Positions 20,055 to 27,437 of a stretch of 64,000 bases of DNA are shown one piece after another. This DNA is from Alteribacter lacisalsi. Its GTDB lineage: Bacteria > Bacillota > Bacilli > Bacillales > Salisediminibacteriaceae. The DNA is taken from NCBI RefSeq assembly GCF_003226345.1, contig NZ_PDOF01000005.1:1-64000 (forward strand), read 5' to 3'. A model generated the notes under the pieces. It was not told the DNA's origin and did no database searches. It was given only the letters and a program-made list of their open reading frames with translations. Within the stretch, counting starts at the first letter, position 1. Each line of letters begins with the position of its first letter. The translations under genes and the position numbers were made by a program.

Positions 20055-22535
20055 CTACCTGCTTTTCGCAAAGGCTTTTTCTTCGAATGAGACCGGAATT
20101 GTGGCCCACTTCGGAAGGTGGTGGTCAATCCGGGCGACCACGACCGTCATATCGTCGTGTATGCCGCCTCCCTCCCGGATGACGCGCTCCATCAGAAGAT
20201 CGGCCACTTCCTGCGGGTCATTCGTTTTCATTTCGTTAATAACCCGCTTCATCCACACCTCCTTGTTTTCAATGTCAGCCGGACCGTCGAAGATTCCGTC
20301 GCTCATCATGATGAGCAGATCTCCGCTTTTCAGCTGCTCGTTCACCACATCCACTTCTACATCTGAAATCATTCCAATAGGCAAATTTCCCGATTCAATC
20401 ATCTTCACCTGCCTTCCTCTTTTTAAGAAGCTCGGGATCGAGCCGACCTTCAGAAATTTAGCTGTAGCATCCTGCATATCGATCATCACCAGATCAAGAG
20501 TGGAAAACATTTCTTCTTCAGATCTGAGAGCCAGTACCGAATTAATCGATTTAATCGCCACGGTTTCCTCGATCCCCGAACGCAGGATGTTCCGCAGCAA
20601 CTCGATCGTGTCGTTGCTCTCCAGATGCGCCCGTTTTCCGTTTCCCATCCCGTCACTGATGGCAAGAGCATACTTCCCGGCTCCAAGTTCCATAGTGGAA
20701 TAACTGTCTCCCGAGATCCACTTCCCTCCTTTTGCAGTCTGGGATGCGCCGGTAGTAACCACGTACTGCCTGGCCGAACCGAACACGAGACGTTCCGCTC
20801 CGCCGGCAAGCGATGCTTTTTCCGTATGTTTGACCACGATTGTTTCTTTTAGAATATGAGACAAGAGCGGCGCGATCACTTTTTCACCCTCGTTATATTC
20901 GTTGTGGGCAATGATCATTTCAATGTCCACATTTCCGTTATCCAGCGAGTAGACCTCCACCTGCTCCAGAGCGATTCCTGCATGCTGAAGCGACTCGGTG
21001 ATCTTTTCCTCCTGCAGTTCGTGGGTCTTCTGCTCCCGCTGAATATCCTTTGCAAAATCCTCCATTACCCGTGATACCCCTCGAAGCTGGTCAGCCACAA
21101 GTCGGCGGCTTTCGATGATCTGCTTTCTCAATTGCTTGCTCGCATGGAGCTGGCTGATTTCATCTTTTACCGCCCGTACGACTTTATCGTGTTTGATACA
21201 GTGGGCATGGAGGTCGGACATAAGCCGCCTGTCGTACACATCCCCATTGGTCTCGACCTCTTCCATCGTTCGTTCCATGAGGTTATATGTTTCAGAGAAT
21301 TTCCGCGTCCAGCACGTATGCTTTTTCATACAGGTCTGGCACGTTTTCTCTGTGACTTTACTTAAGAATAGATCCGTATCACGCCCGGGCTCATTCGTCC
21401 CGTCAGGGGCCTCCACTTCGGAAAAGCTGTTGGAAAGTGTGCTGAACAGCCGTGAGAACTGTTCCACTTTTCCGGCGGTCAGGTCCCTGATTTTACGCAG
21501 ATACTGCTGCTGCTCCACCGCATGTTCGGCTGTGCCTGGAATATAGCGGGCCACCTGTTCGATCCACCGTTTCGGCGTGATCAGAAAAACAGCGATCGCA
21601 ACACCCGTTTCCATAAGAGAAATGCCGAGTGTACCCTGATTATCCCCGTACATTCCCATTAGACCGGTTCCGACTAATAGTCCGGCACAGACACCGATTC
21701 GCTTTCCCTCCTTGAGGAGACCCCCCAGAAGTCCCGAAAAGGCCAGCAGGCTCATGTGAAAGAGGTTTGCCACATTTGCCAGACTCAGGATCAGACCTAC
21801 GACGACGCCCACCGTCGATCCAATCGCTGCTCCTCCGACGAAAGCGAACACCAGCACCAGGTACCTGGCGATTATAAATTCGACTGACAGACCGTACAAT
21901 AGCCAGCCGACCGTTCCTGTCATGACCGATGCCATAAAAATGACAATGCAGACGATCTCTTCATGCCGCAGAGACATTTTGTTCTTTCGTTCAAAGATTA
22001 TGGGGATGCTCTGAAGAAAAATCATGGTGACCACCAGGGCCAGTCCCGCCTCCACTCCGGCAACCATAGCCCCGTAGCTGCTGAACCCCTCCTGAAACGA
22101 AATCACCGAAAATCTGACCGAAGCCACGGTGATAAATACCGTCAGCGGAATGAGGTTCGCCTGCGGCCTTACGGTGGTGATAACCCGGTGTAAAACCAGG
22201 TAGGCGATTGTGGCCGCAACCGCATACGAGGCGAAGGGCAGAGAGATCGTGGCTGCACCTGCCCATAACGCGAGTAGTGCCCATTTGGCCTTGGCTTTCT
22301 GCCAGTGAAGCATGACAGCCAGAAAGGGCACTGCGAAGGGTAACAGGTGCATTAAAATCACCGCCCTTCCCAGCAGAAAGCCAATCATAATAATTAGAAC
22401 TGTTCGGTTTGCATCTTTCACACTCGGCTTGTCCATCCAGGCTGCCACCCTTTTTACCATGCGGGAAAACGGCTTTGCCGGCATTGGAATCGCCGAAGGT
22501 TGTCCGGTCGATCGGTACGTCAGTCGTCCTATCAT
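20055..22535 (-). CDS. spoIIE: stage II sporulation protein E, membrane PP2C phosphatase
   Basis: It dephosphorylates SpoIIAA to free sigma-F in the forespore and interacts with FtsZ at the polar septum. The 826-residue protein has about ten membrane helices in residues 40-330, beginning IIMIGFLLGRAVILMHLLPF. A central regulatory region follows, then a C-terminal PP2C domain (about 595-810) with the metal-binding ISDGMGNGKRAHLESN and IMMSDGIFDGP. The start ATG follows GGTGGTG by seven bases. A Spo0A-type promoter lies just upstream. The tRNA pair found between yabR and spoIIE in B. subtilis is absent. Confidence 0.97.
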   Translation of the reverse strand: MIGRLTYRSTGQPSAIPMPAKPFSRMVKRVAAWMDKPSVKDANRTVLIIMIGFLLGRAVILMHLLPFAVPFLAVMLHWQKAKAKWALLALWAGAATISLPFASYAVAATIAYLVLHRVITTVRPQANLIPLTVFITVASVRFSVISFQEGFSSYGAMVAGVEAGLALVVTMIFLQSIPIIFERKNKMSLRHEEIVCIVIFMASVMTGTVGWLLYGLSVEFIIARYLVLVFAFVGGAAIGSTVGVVVGLILSLANVANLFHMSLLAFSGLLGGLLKEGKRIGVCAGLLVGTGLMGMYGDNQGTLGISLMETGVAIAVFLITPKRWIEQVARYIPGTAEHAVEQQQYLRKIRDLTAGKVEQFSRLFSTLSNSFSEVEAPDGTNEPGRDTDLFLSKVTEKTCQTCMKKHTCWTRKFSETYNLMERTMEEVETNGDVYDRRLMSDLHAHCIKHDKVVRAVKDEISQLHASKQLRKQIIESRRLVADQLRGVSRVMEDFAKDIQREQKTHELQEEKITESLQHAGIALEQVEVYSLDNGNVDIEMIIAHNEYNEGEKVIAPLLSHILKETIVVKHTEKASLAGGAERLVFGSARQYVVTTGASQTAKGGKWISGDSYSTMELGAGKYALAISDGMGNGKRAHLESNDTIELLRNILRSGIEETVAIKSINSVLALRSEEEMFSTLDLVMIDMQDATAKFLKVGSIPSFLKRGRQVKMIESGNLPIGMISDVEVDVVNEQLKSGDLLIMMSDGIFDGPADIENKEVWMKRVINEMKTNDPQEVADLLMERVIREGGGIHDDMTVVVARIDHHLPKWATIPVSFEEKAFAKSR

Positions 22536-22568
22536 CTGCTAACACCACCCGTTCCATATAGTGGTAAC

Positions 22569-22602
22569 ATTATAAACACGGATCAAATGAAGAATTTGTC
22601 AA
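22569..22602 (-). promoter_or_regulatory. spoIIE promoter with extended 22-bp spacer (Spo0A-dependent type)
   Basis: TTGACA and TATAAT on the minus strand are separated by 22 bases rather than 17. This is the hallmark of the Spo0A-activated sigma-A promoters of spoIIG and spoIIE in B. subtilis. The TGACAAA at the -35 is also one base from a Spo0A box. Confidence 0.8.
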
Positions 22603-22628
22603 AAGAACCTCTACTGTTTGAAAAAGTC

Positions 22629-22635
22629 TTCGACG
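22629..22635 (-). promoter_or_regulatory. candidate Spo0A box upstream of spoIIE
   Basis: CGTCGAA on the minus strand is one mismatch from the 0A box TGTCGAA, about 27 bases upstream of the -35. The rest of 22640-23110 shows nothing recognisable. Confidence 0.5.
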
Positions 22636-23112
22636 ACTTTCTGTACTAAATGTACCCGCTTTTCTGTTTTTCCCCCGCACATACGTTCGTGTACTTTCTT
22701 GCTGCTGACCTGTTTTTTACTGGTTAACCCCTTTCATGCGTAAGGAAAAAAGGCCGCTTATCGGTGTGCTGAAAATTCTGACAACAATTGGTGTTCTTTA
22801 GCAGACGAAAGGCACCTTTCTTTCTTTTTAGACTAAAAAAAATCGGAATGTTTTTTTGGAAGGGTGGAATTGATTCTGATTTCAGGTTGGACAGGCAGAG
22901 GAATTGAGTGCGAAAATTAACGGGTCGTATTATTGCGGCAGGAGCCGGGAGGCGCAATGATACGATTAGTACTGAATCATATTATTTCTCCGCCACCACT
23001 GGTGAGATTTGATACGATAAGCGGTGAGTGGTATTACTGGGAATCATGTTGGGGAATGAATAGGACATTGCATCGGCTCAGATCGCAGGTTCTGCCTGTG
23101 AGATAAGCTCAT

Positions 23113-23144
23113 AAAAAAACACACCCTCCTGTGAGGATGTGTTT
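23113..23144 (-). terminator. terminator of the yabP-yabR operon
   Basis: AACACATCCTC-ACA-GGAGGGTGTGTT on the minus strand followed by a T-run, 31 bases after the yabR stop. Confidence 0.9.
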
Positions 23145-23174
23145 TGGAATAATATATTTAATTCGGCAGCAGGA

Positions 23175-23612
23175 TTACTTCTTCGTGCCTTTGCCTCCGC
23201 GCTTGGACTCCGTGTGGCGCTTCAGTGAGGTAAGGCGCTCTTCGCTGTCTTTCAGGAAGCGGCTCATTTTGTCTTCAAAAGACATTGTTCTCTGGCGCGG
23301 CTGACGCGGTCCTCCGCTGCCTCCACGTCTCTGGGGACGCCCGGAACCGGATCCGCTGCTCTGCTGACCAGCAGGTTTATCCTTTGCCTTTCGGATCGAC
23401 AGCCCGATTTTGCCATCGCTTTCGACGTTCAATATTTTGACTTCGACTTCATCGCCGACCGTCAGATGCTCATTAATGTCTTTTACATAGTTGTCTGCCA
23501 CTTCACTGATATGGACCAGACCGGTCTTGCCTCCCGGAAGTTCAACGAAAGCTCCGAAGTTTGTAATGCCCGTGACTTTACCTTTCACCTTGCTGCCTAC
23601 TTCAATCGACAT
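23175..23612 (-). CDS. yabR: S1-domain RNA-binding protein YabR
   Basis: The 145-residue product has one N-terminal S1 domain (residues 5-72: GSKVKGKVTGITNFGAFVEL, then GLVHISEV and KIGLSIRKA). A Gly/Ser/Arg-rich disordered stretch and a basic C-terminal helix follow. Proteins of this type (also called CvfD or GSP13-like) bind RNA or ribosomes. SD GGAGGAG precedes the ATG. It follows divIC as in B. subtilis and ends the operon. Confidence 0.93.
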   Translation of the reverse strand: MSIEVGSKVKGKVTGITNFGAFVELPGGKTGLVHISEVADNYVKDINEHLTVGDEVEVKILNVESDGKIGLSIRKAKDKPAGQQSSGSGSGRPQRRGGSGGPRQPRQRTMSFEDKMSRFLKDSEERLTSLKRHTESKRGGKGTKK

Positions 23613-23684
23613 GTAAAAAATGCTCCTCCTTATATGTTGAAAAAATTCATATGGTTACATTATACCGAGGGAATCGGAAATGTG

Positions 23685-24065
23685 TCAATCCGATGAAGAC
23701 TGAGGCAGCTGAAACAGTGTTTCACCCGGTTTTGTCAGAAAGTAGTCCCGTCTGGCAATCTCGGCAATGTAATCATAGTCCTGGAGGAGCTCTTTTTCTT
23801 CCCTGAGAGCTACTTCTTCCTGCTCCAGCTCCACCAGATGCTGATCGAGTTCCGCCTGTTCCTGCTGCTGCTGATTCATCGTACTATGCTGGGTAAAAAG
23901 AGTATAAACCGTGAAGATCAGACCTGCAGCCATCAGAACGCCGAAAATGGACATACGACGGATGAGACCTTTCCTTCTTCTTCTTTTCTGCTCCTGCAGC
24001 TGTTCCTGCTCCTTTGCATACTTGGAAGCCAGCCGCTCAAATGTCTCTCTGCGCTGATCATGCAC
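23685..24065 (-). CDS. divIC: cell division protein DivIC (FtsB-like)
   Basis: This bitopic septum protein works with FtsL and DivIB. The product of about 126 residues has a basic cytoplasmic N-terminus, one membrane helix (about 38-58, IFGVLMAAGLIFTVYTLF), a coiled coil full of Gln/Glu (about 65-100) and the conserved EIARRDYFLTKPGETLF end. The GTG at 24065 has the best-spaced ribosome site (AGAGGTGAGG); a GTG at 24074 overlaps yabQ by four bases and is also possible. Confidence 0.93.
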   Translation of the reverse strand: MHDQRRETFERLASKYAKEQEQLQEQKRRRRKGLIRRMSIFGVLMAAGLIFTVYTLFTQHSTMNQQQQEQAELDQHLVELEQEEVALREEKELLQDYDYIAEIARRDYFLTKPGETLFQLPQSSSD

Positions 24066-24070
24066 GTTCC

Positions 24071-24667
24071 TCACCTCTTTCGTTTTTTAAACCAGTCTGT
24101 CAGCCGCTTCAGCCGGTCCCGTACTTTTTCCGTAGACGAGAATATGTTCATTTTCCACTTTCCGAGGAACGTAAAACGGACCCCGGCTTTCTCCAACAGC
24201 CAGCGAACCGGCAGTATTACAATTTTTAGTAAAAAGTAAACAATTCTCCATATTGTGGATAATAATATCATACATAAGGCCAGTACAACTTGCAACAGCC
24301 ATTTCAGCGGCAGCACAATAAATAATTTTATTAGTCTGACAATGATACGGTAAATGGCAATGACGGTCCGGATCAGCCACTCCAGCACCTGCATCCATAT
24401 TCTCTGAAAAAGGGCGCGGTAGGTGGAATAGCCGAGAAGCAGAGCAAGGAGAACGTAAAAACGCATCTCTCCTTCGTTTACTCTCAGAAGGACATAAAAA
24501 AGAAAAAGCCCCTGGCCGCACCAGAAAAAGAGGTCATTGACGAGGTGAGTCCAGCGAAACTGACGCGGGCTGCCGAGAAAACGGTGATACGTATCCATGG
24601 CAGCACCGAGCCAGATGCCCATCACCGTCATGACCAGCATCGTCTCAAACTGAACATCGAGTGTCAC
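24071..24667 (-). CDS. yabQ: sporulation membrane protein YabQ
   Basis: In B. subtilis this sigma-E-made protein sits in the outer forespore membrane and is required for the spore cortex. The 198-residue protein has an N-terminal pair of helices with GIWLGAAMDTYHRF and a family core DLFFWCGQGLFLFYVLLRVNEGEMRFYVLL, split here by a short turn. More helices and a basic C-terminal tail follow. The GTG start overlaps the yabP stop by four bases, so the two are coupled. Confidence 0.94.
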   Translation of the reverse strand: MTLDVQFETMLVMTVMGIWLGAAMDTYHRFLGSPRQFRWTHLVNDLFFWCGQGLFLFYVLLRVNEGEMRFYVLLALLLGYSTYRALFQRIWMQVLEWLIRTVIAIYRIIVRLIKLFIVLPLKWLLQVVLALCMILLSTIWRIVYFLLKIVILPVRWLLEKAGVRFTFLGKWKMNIFSSTEKVRDRLKRLTDWFKKRKR

Positions 24668-24972
24668 TTGAATAACTTCCCGAAGAATCCTTTGGATTTA
24701 TCACCATGGCCCTGCTCAAGATAAACCAGGTCGTCCACACGGCCCTGAATGGAGACATTTCCTTCGTCCACATCCAGGTTTTTCATCTGCAGATGCTGCC
24801 CCCTGATCGACAGGTAGCCCATCTCGGTTTCCAGAAGAAATTCTTCATTGTCGAAGCTTTCCACCTGTTTAACCCCGGTGATTTCAAGTGTCTTGCGTCC
24901 CCGCATTGTAATGTTATGATCTTTCTGTTTATGCCCCTGCCCCATTGGCACGTACTCGTTATAGTGATTCAT
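24664..24972 (-). CDS. yabP: sporulation protein YabP (spore cortex)
   Basis: This small YabP/YqfC-family protein acts with YabQ in cortex formation and is made in the mother cell under sigma-E in B. subtilis. The 102-residue product carries ITMRGRKTLEITGVKQVESF and the terminal SKGFFGKLFK. The GGGAGGG ribosome site is seven bases before ATG 24972 and is part of an inverted repeat described separately. Confidence 0.94.
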   Translation of the reverse strand: MNHYNEYVPMGQGHKQKDHNITMRGRKTLEITGVKQVESFDNEEFLLETEMGYLSIRGQHLQMKNLDVDEGNVSIQGRVDDLVYLEQGHGDKSKGFFGKLFK

Positions 24973-24981
24973 AAACTATCC

Positions 24982-25020
24982 CTCCCAGGACTCTTTGCTA
25001 ACATGTCTATGTCCTGGGAG
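24982..25020 (-). promoter_or_regulatory. stem-loop covering the yabP ribosome-binding site
   Basis: In the leader, CTCCCAGGAC and GTCCTGGGAG form a perfect 10-bp stem with a 19-base loop. The downstream arm contains the GGGAG of the yabP Shine-Dalgarno sequence. The folded RNA would mask the ribosome site; with no T-run it is not a terminator. Confidence 0.6.
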
Positions 25021-25138
25021 GTATGAATAGAACAAGCCCTAACGTACCAAAGACTTCAGTATGTATGTGACCGTCTGCCGCAGTCAGGCTGCCCGGAGAC
25101 TCCGTCACTGCCTTTTTTTCCTGGCTCTTTTCGATAGG

Positions 25139-25384
25139 CTGTTTTCGGAAAGATTGTTGTTTTTCTACGCTGCAGGCCGACGCTTTCCGCGGGCAACACC
25201 TCAGCCTCCTCGGGAGCTTTTCTGCTTCTTCCTCTCCCAGTCAAGCTCCGAGGCAAATGCGTCGAAGCAACTCGCAGCATATTCGTGAGGTTATTGCTCG
25301 TTGTTGCTTTTCCCGCTGAAGTCGCGGCCATTTCGCTCCGAAAATTAACTAGTCAATGGCAACAATCTTTACGAAAAGAGCTTT
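25139..25384. repeat. MITE-like repeat, class B (about 245 bp)
   Basis: The ends GTTTTCGGAAAGATTGTTG and GGCAACAATCTTTACGAAAAG are imperfect inverted repeats. The interior has ACGCTTTCCGCGGGCAAC, CAGCCTCCTCGGGAGC and a second segment around GCGTCGAAGCAACTCGCAGC. The element at 39191-39430 is the same sequence reversed. Confidence 0.75.
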
Positions 25385-25432
25385 TGGATAAAGATTGTTG
25401 TTATCTTACGCTGCCGGCGGACGCTTTCTTTT
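25385..25432. repeat. truncated class B repeat abutting rqcP
   Basis: GGATAAAGATTGTTG followed by TACGCTGCCGGCGGACGC repeats the start of the class B element and stops at the rqcP stop codon. The rest of the element is missing. Confidence 0.6.
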
Positions 25433-25709
25433 ACAGCCAGTCGTCTTCCGGGCGTTTAACCGCCTCTTCCTTTACCAGGGTGTAAAGTGTTGCCGCTTCA
25501 TCCTTACGGGCGCGCTCTTCCAGACGGTCCACCTGTACGGTAACGGTTTTCTGTCCGAAGCGAATTGTTAATTCATCCCCTGCTTTAACATTCGTTCCCG
25601 CTTTGGCGGTTTGACCGTTCACATCAATTCGGCCTTTTTCAGCCAGCTCCTTCGCCATGGTCCGCCGCTTAATCAGCCGTGATACTTTTAAATATTTATC
25701 AATTCTCAT
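25431..25709 (-). CDS. rqcP: S4-domain RNA-binding protein RqcP (YabO)
   Basis: RqcP cooperates with RqcH in ribosome-associated quality control, helping to add alanine tails to stalled nascent chains on the 50S subunit. The 92-residue protein is an S4 domain: MRIDKYLKVSRLIKRRTMAK, then KGRIDVNGQTAKAGTNVK and DELTIRFG. A longer acidic tail follows than in many homologues. It lies between yabN and yabP as in B. subtilis, with repeats on both sides. Confidence 0.94.
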   Translation of the reverse strand: MRIDKYLKVSRLIKRRTMAKELAEKGRIDVNGQTAKAGTNVKAGDELTIRFGQKTVTVQVDRLEERARKDEAATLYTLVKEEAVKRPEDDWL

Positions 25710-25776
25710 GTAAGTATTTCCCCTTTCTCCACTCGATTCAATCTTCTGTTTTGTTTTTTCTTGTTCTTTTCAAAAC

Positions 25777-25962
25777 GCTCTTTTCATATAGGTTGTTGTT
25801 TATTACGCTACAGGCGGACGCTTTCCGCGGGCATCGCTTCAGCCTCCTCGGAAAAACCGCCCTGCGGGTTCTTCAGTCGATGCTATTCCCGCAGGAGTCA
25901 ACGCCTTACGCTCCATATCAAAATATACGAAAAGCAACAATCTATCCGAAAACAGCTTTTTA
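25777..25962. repeat. MITE-like repeat, class B short form
   Basis: It begins GCTCTTTTCATATAGGTTGTTG and ends AGCAACAATCTATCCGAAAAC, with the core GCGGACGCTTTCCGCGGGC, TCAGCCTCCTCGGAAAAA and ATTCCCGCAGGAGTC. It lacks the extra middle segment of the 25139 and 39191 copies and lies between rqcP and yabN. Confidence 0.7.
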
Positions 25963-25970
25963 AAAAGCTT

Positions 25971-27437
25971 TTAGAGTCCCTGCTCTTTGGCTTCTTCCCA
26001 GAGGGCGTCCAGCTGATCGAGCGTCTGATCTTCGAGACGCAGGCCCGCAGCGGTTACCGTTTCCTCGATAAAGGTAAAGCGGCGGATGAATTTGTTGTTC
26101 GTCAGTCGGAGGGCTTCCTCCGGGTCAATTTTATGAAAGCGGGCCAGGTTCACGATTGTAAAGAGAACGTCCCCAAACTCCGCCGCGGCTGCAGTTTCAT
26201 CCCCGGACGCAAGCTCCCGCTCCCACTCTGCTATTTCTTCGCGCAGTTTTTCGTGCATCGGGGCTGCATCGGGCCAGTCAAAACCGGCTTTTGCTGCTTT
26301 TTTCTGTACTTTGTACGCTCTTAACAGACCCGGAAGAGAAGCAGGTATGCCTGAGAGCAGTCCTTCCGGCCGGCCGGCGGCGCCTTTTTCCTCTTTTTTT
26401 ATTTCCTCCCACTGCGTGAGGACTGCATCTGCAGTTCGAGCATCTGCTTCTGCGAATACGTGAGGATGACGGCGAATCATTTTTTCTGTAATCGCCCCGA
26501 TCACGTCTGAAATAGTAAAGTAGCCGTTATCCTCCCCAATCTGGGCATGAAGCATCACTTGAAGCAGCACGTCGCCGAGTTCTTCTGCGAGATGCTCATC
26601 ATCCTCTGCATCAATCGCTTCAATCACTTCGTAAGCTTCTTCTATTAAATACGGCTTCAGCGATTCGTGTGTCTGCTTTTGATCCCAGGGACAGCCGTCC
26701 GGTCCGCGAAGTGTGGCGATTACGTCACGGAGCCTTGAGAATTCACGGGATAACAGGGTGTTGTCTTTTACTGGCGGCACGTAAACTGCGGTTAAATTAT
26801 TGATTCCTGTCACTCTGTCCAGTTCATAAAGAGGGACTTCGGTCAGCTTTTCCCCGCTGCTCCCTGCGGCAGTCACAACTGTTACAGCATAGTCATCGGG
26901 AAGATGCTCCATCAGTGTCAGCTTAACTTCCGAAGCAATAAAGGCATCGTAAACCTGGCAGATGACGATATGGTGGCGAAGCTCCAGTTCGGTGCCTTTT
27001 AGCGCTGTGCCATCAACGAGTTGAAAACCGTCCACAGGATCTATTTGCAACGAGGCGAACACAGGATCGAGGAAGCTCTGCCCGCCGCTGATGCTGACTT
27101 GAACGCCATGTTTATCTTTTTCCTTCAGCAGACGCTGAACGGTTTCCTCTGCAACGAGCGGGTGGCCCGGTACAGCGTAAACGATGTCCTGTTTTTGCAC
27201 CTGTTCAAACAGAGAGGCTGTAATGGCGCCGTATACATCCGAAAACTGGTCGTTTGCTTCATAAAAATGATCATAGCTCTGCCACTGCACCCCTTCTGCC
27301 GCCAGATCGTTAAGGACCGGATGATCGTTTGTCCTCACAAACAGAAGGTCTGCTTTTTTAAGGGTTCTGTAGCTTCCGAGCGGCAGCTGGTCAAGGTCAC
27401 CTGCACCAAGACCAACTACTGTAATGGTATGTGTCAT
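25971..27437 (-). CDS. yabN: fused tetrapyrrole-methylase-like and MazG nucleotide pyrophosphohydrolase YabN
   Basis: The 488-residue fusion has an N-terminal SAM-dependent tetrapyrrole methylase-like domain (about 1-220, starting TITVVGLGAGDLDQLPLG, with VYAVPGHPLVAEETV). The C-terminal MazG half (about 235-488) contains GCPWDQKQTHESLKPYLIEE and two EELGDVLLQ / AEFGDVLFTIVN metal-binding helices. MazG hydrolyses NTPs; the target of the methylase half is unknown. It overlaps yabM by four bases, an arrangement conserved in Bacillus. Confidence 0.95.
   Translation of the reverse strand: MTHTITVVGLGAGDLDQLPLGSYRTLKKADLLFVRTNDHPVLNDLAAEGVQWQSYDHFYEANDQFSDVYGAITASLFEQVQKQDIVYAVPGHPLVAEETVQRLLKEKDKHGVQVSISGGQSFLDPVFASLQIDPVDGFQLVDGTALKGTELELRHHIVICQVYDAFIASEVKLTLMEHLPDDYAVTVVTAAGSSGEKLTEVPLYELDRVTGINNLTAVYVPPVKDNTLLSREFSRLRDVIATLRGPDGCPWDQKQTHESLKPYLIEEAYEVIEAIDAEDDEHLAEELGDVLLQVMLHAQIGEDNGYFTISDVIGAITEKMIRRHPHVFAEADARTADAVLTQWEEIKKEEKGAAGRPEGLLSGIPASLPGLLRAYKVQKKAAKAGFDWPDAAPMHEKLREEIAEWERELASGDETAAAAEFGDVLFTIVNLARFHKIDPEEALRLTNNKFIRRFTFIEETVTAAGLRLEDQTLDQLDALWEEAKEQGL

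Noticed and set aside
19510-20703. 397-codon open frame on the plus strand across the peptide run and the 3' end of spoIIE
   Set aside because: It has no ribosome site, its product is low-complexity Ser/Leu/Phe-rich, and half of it is antisense to the conserved spoIIE phosphatase domain. It is an open shadow of GC-biased codons.
22724-22957. 77-codon minus-strand frame between yabR and spoIIE
   Set aside because: No ribosome site and no conserved features; A/T-rich intergenic sequence.
22603-23112. search for the tRNA-Met/tRNA-Glu pair known at this site in B. subtilis
   Set aside because: No cloverleaf, CCA end or TTCGA loop was found on either strand.
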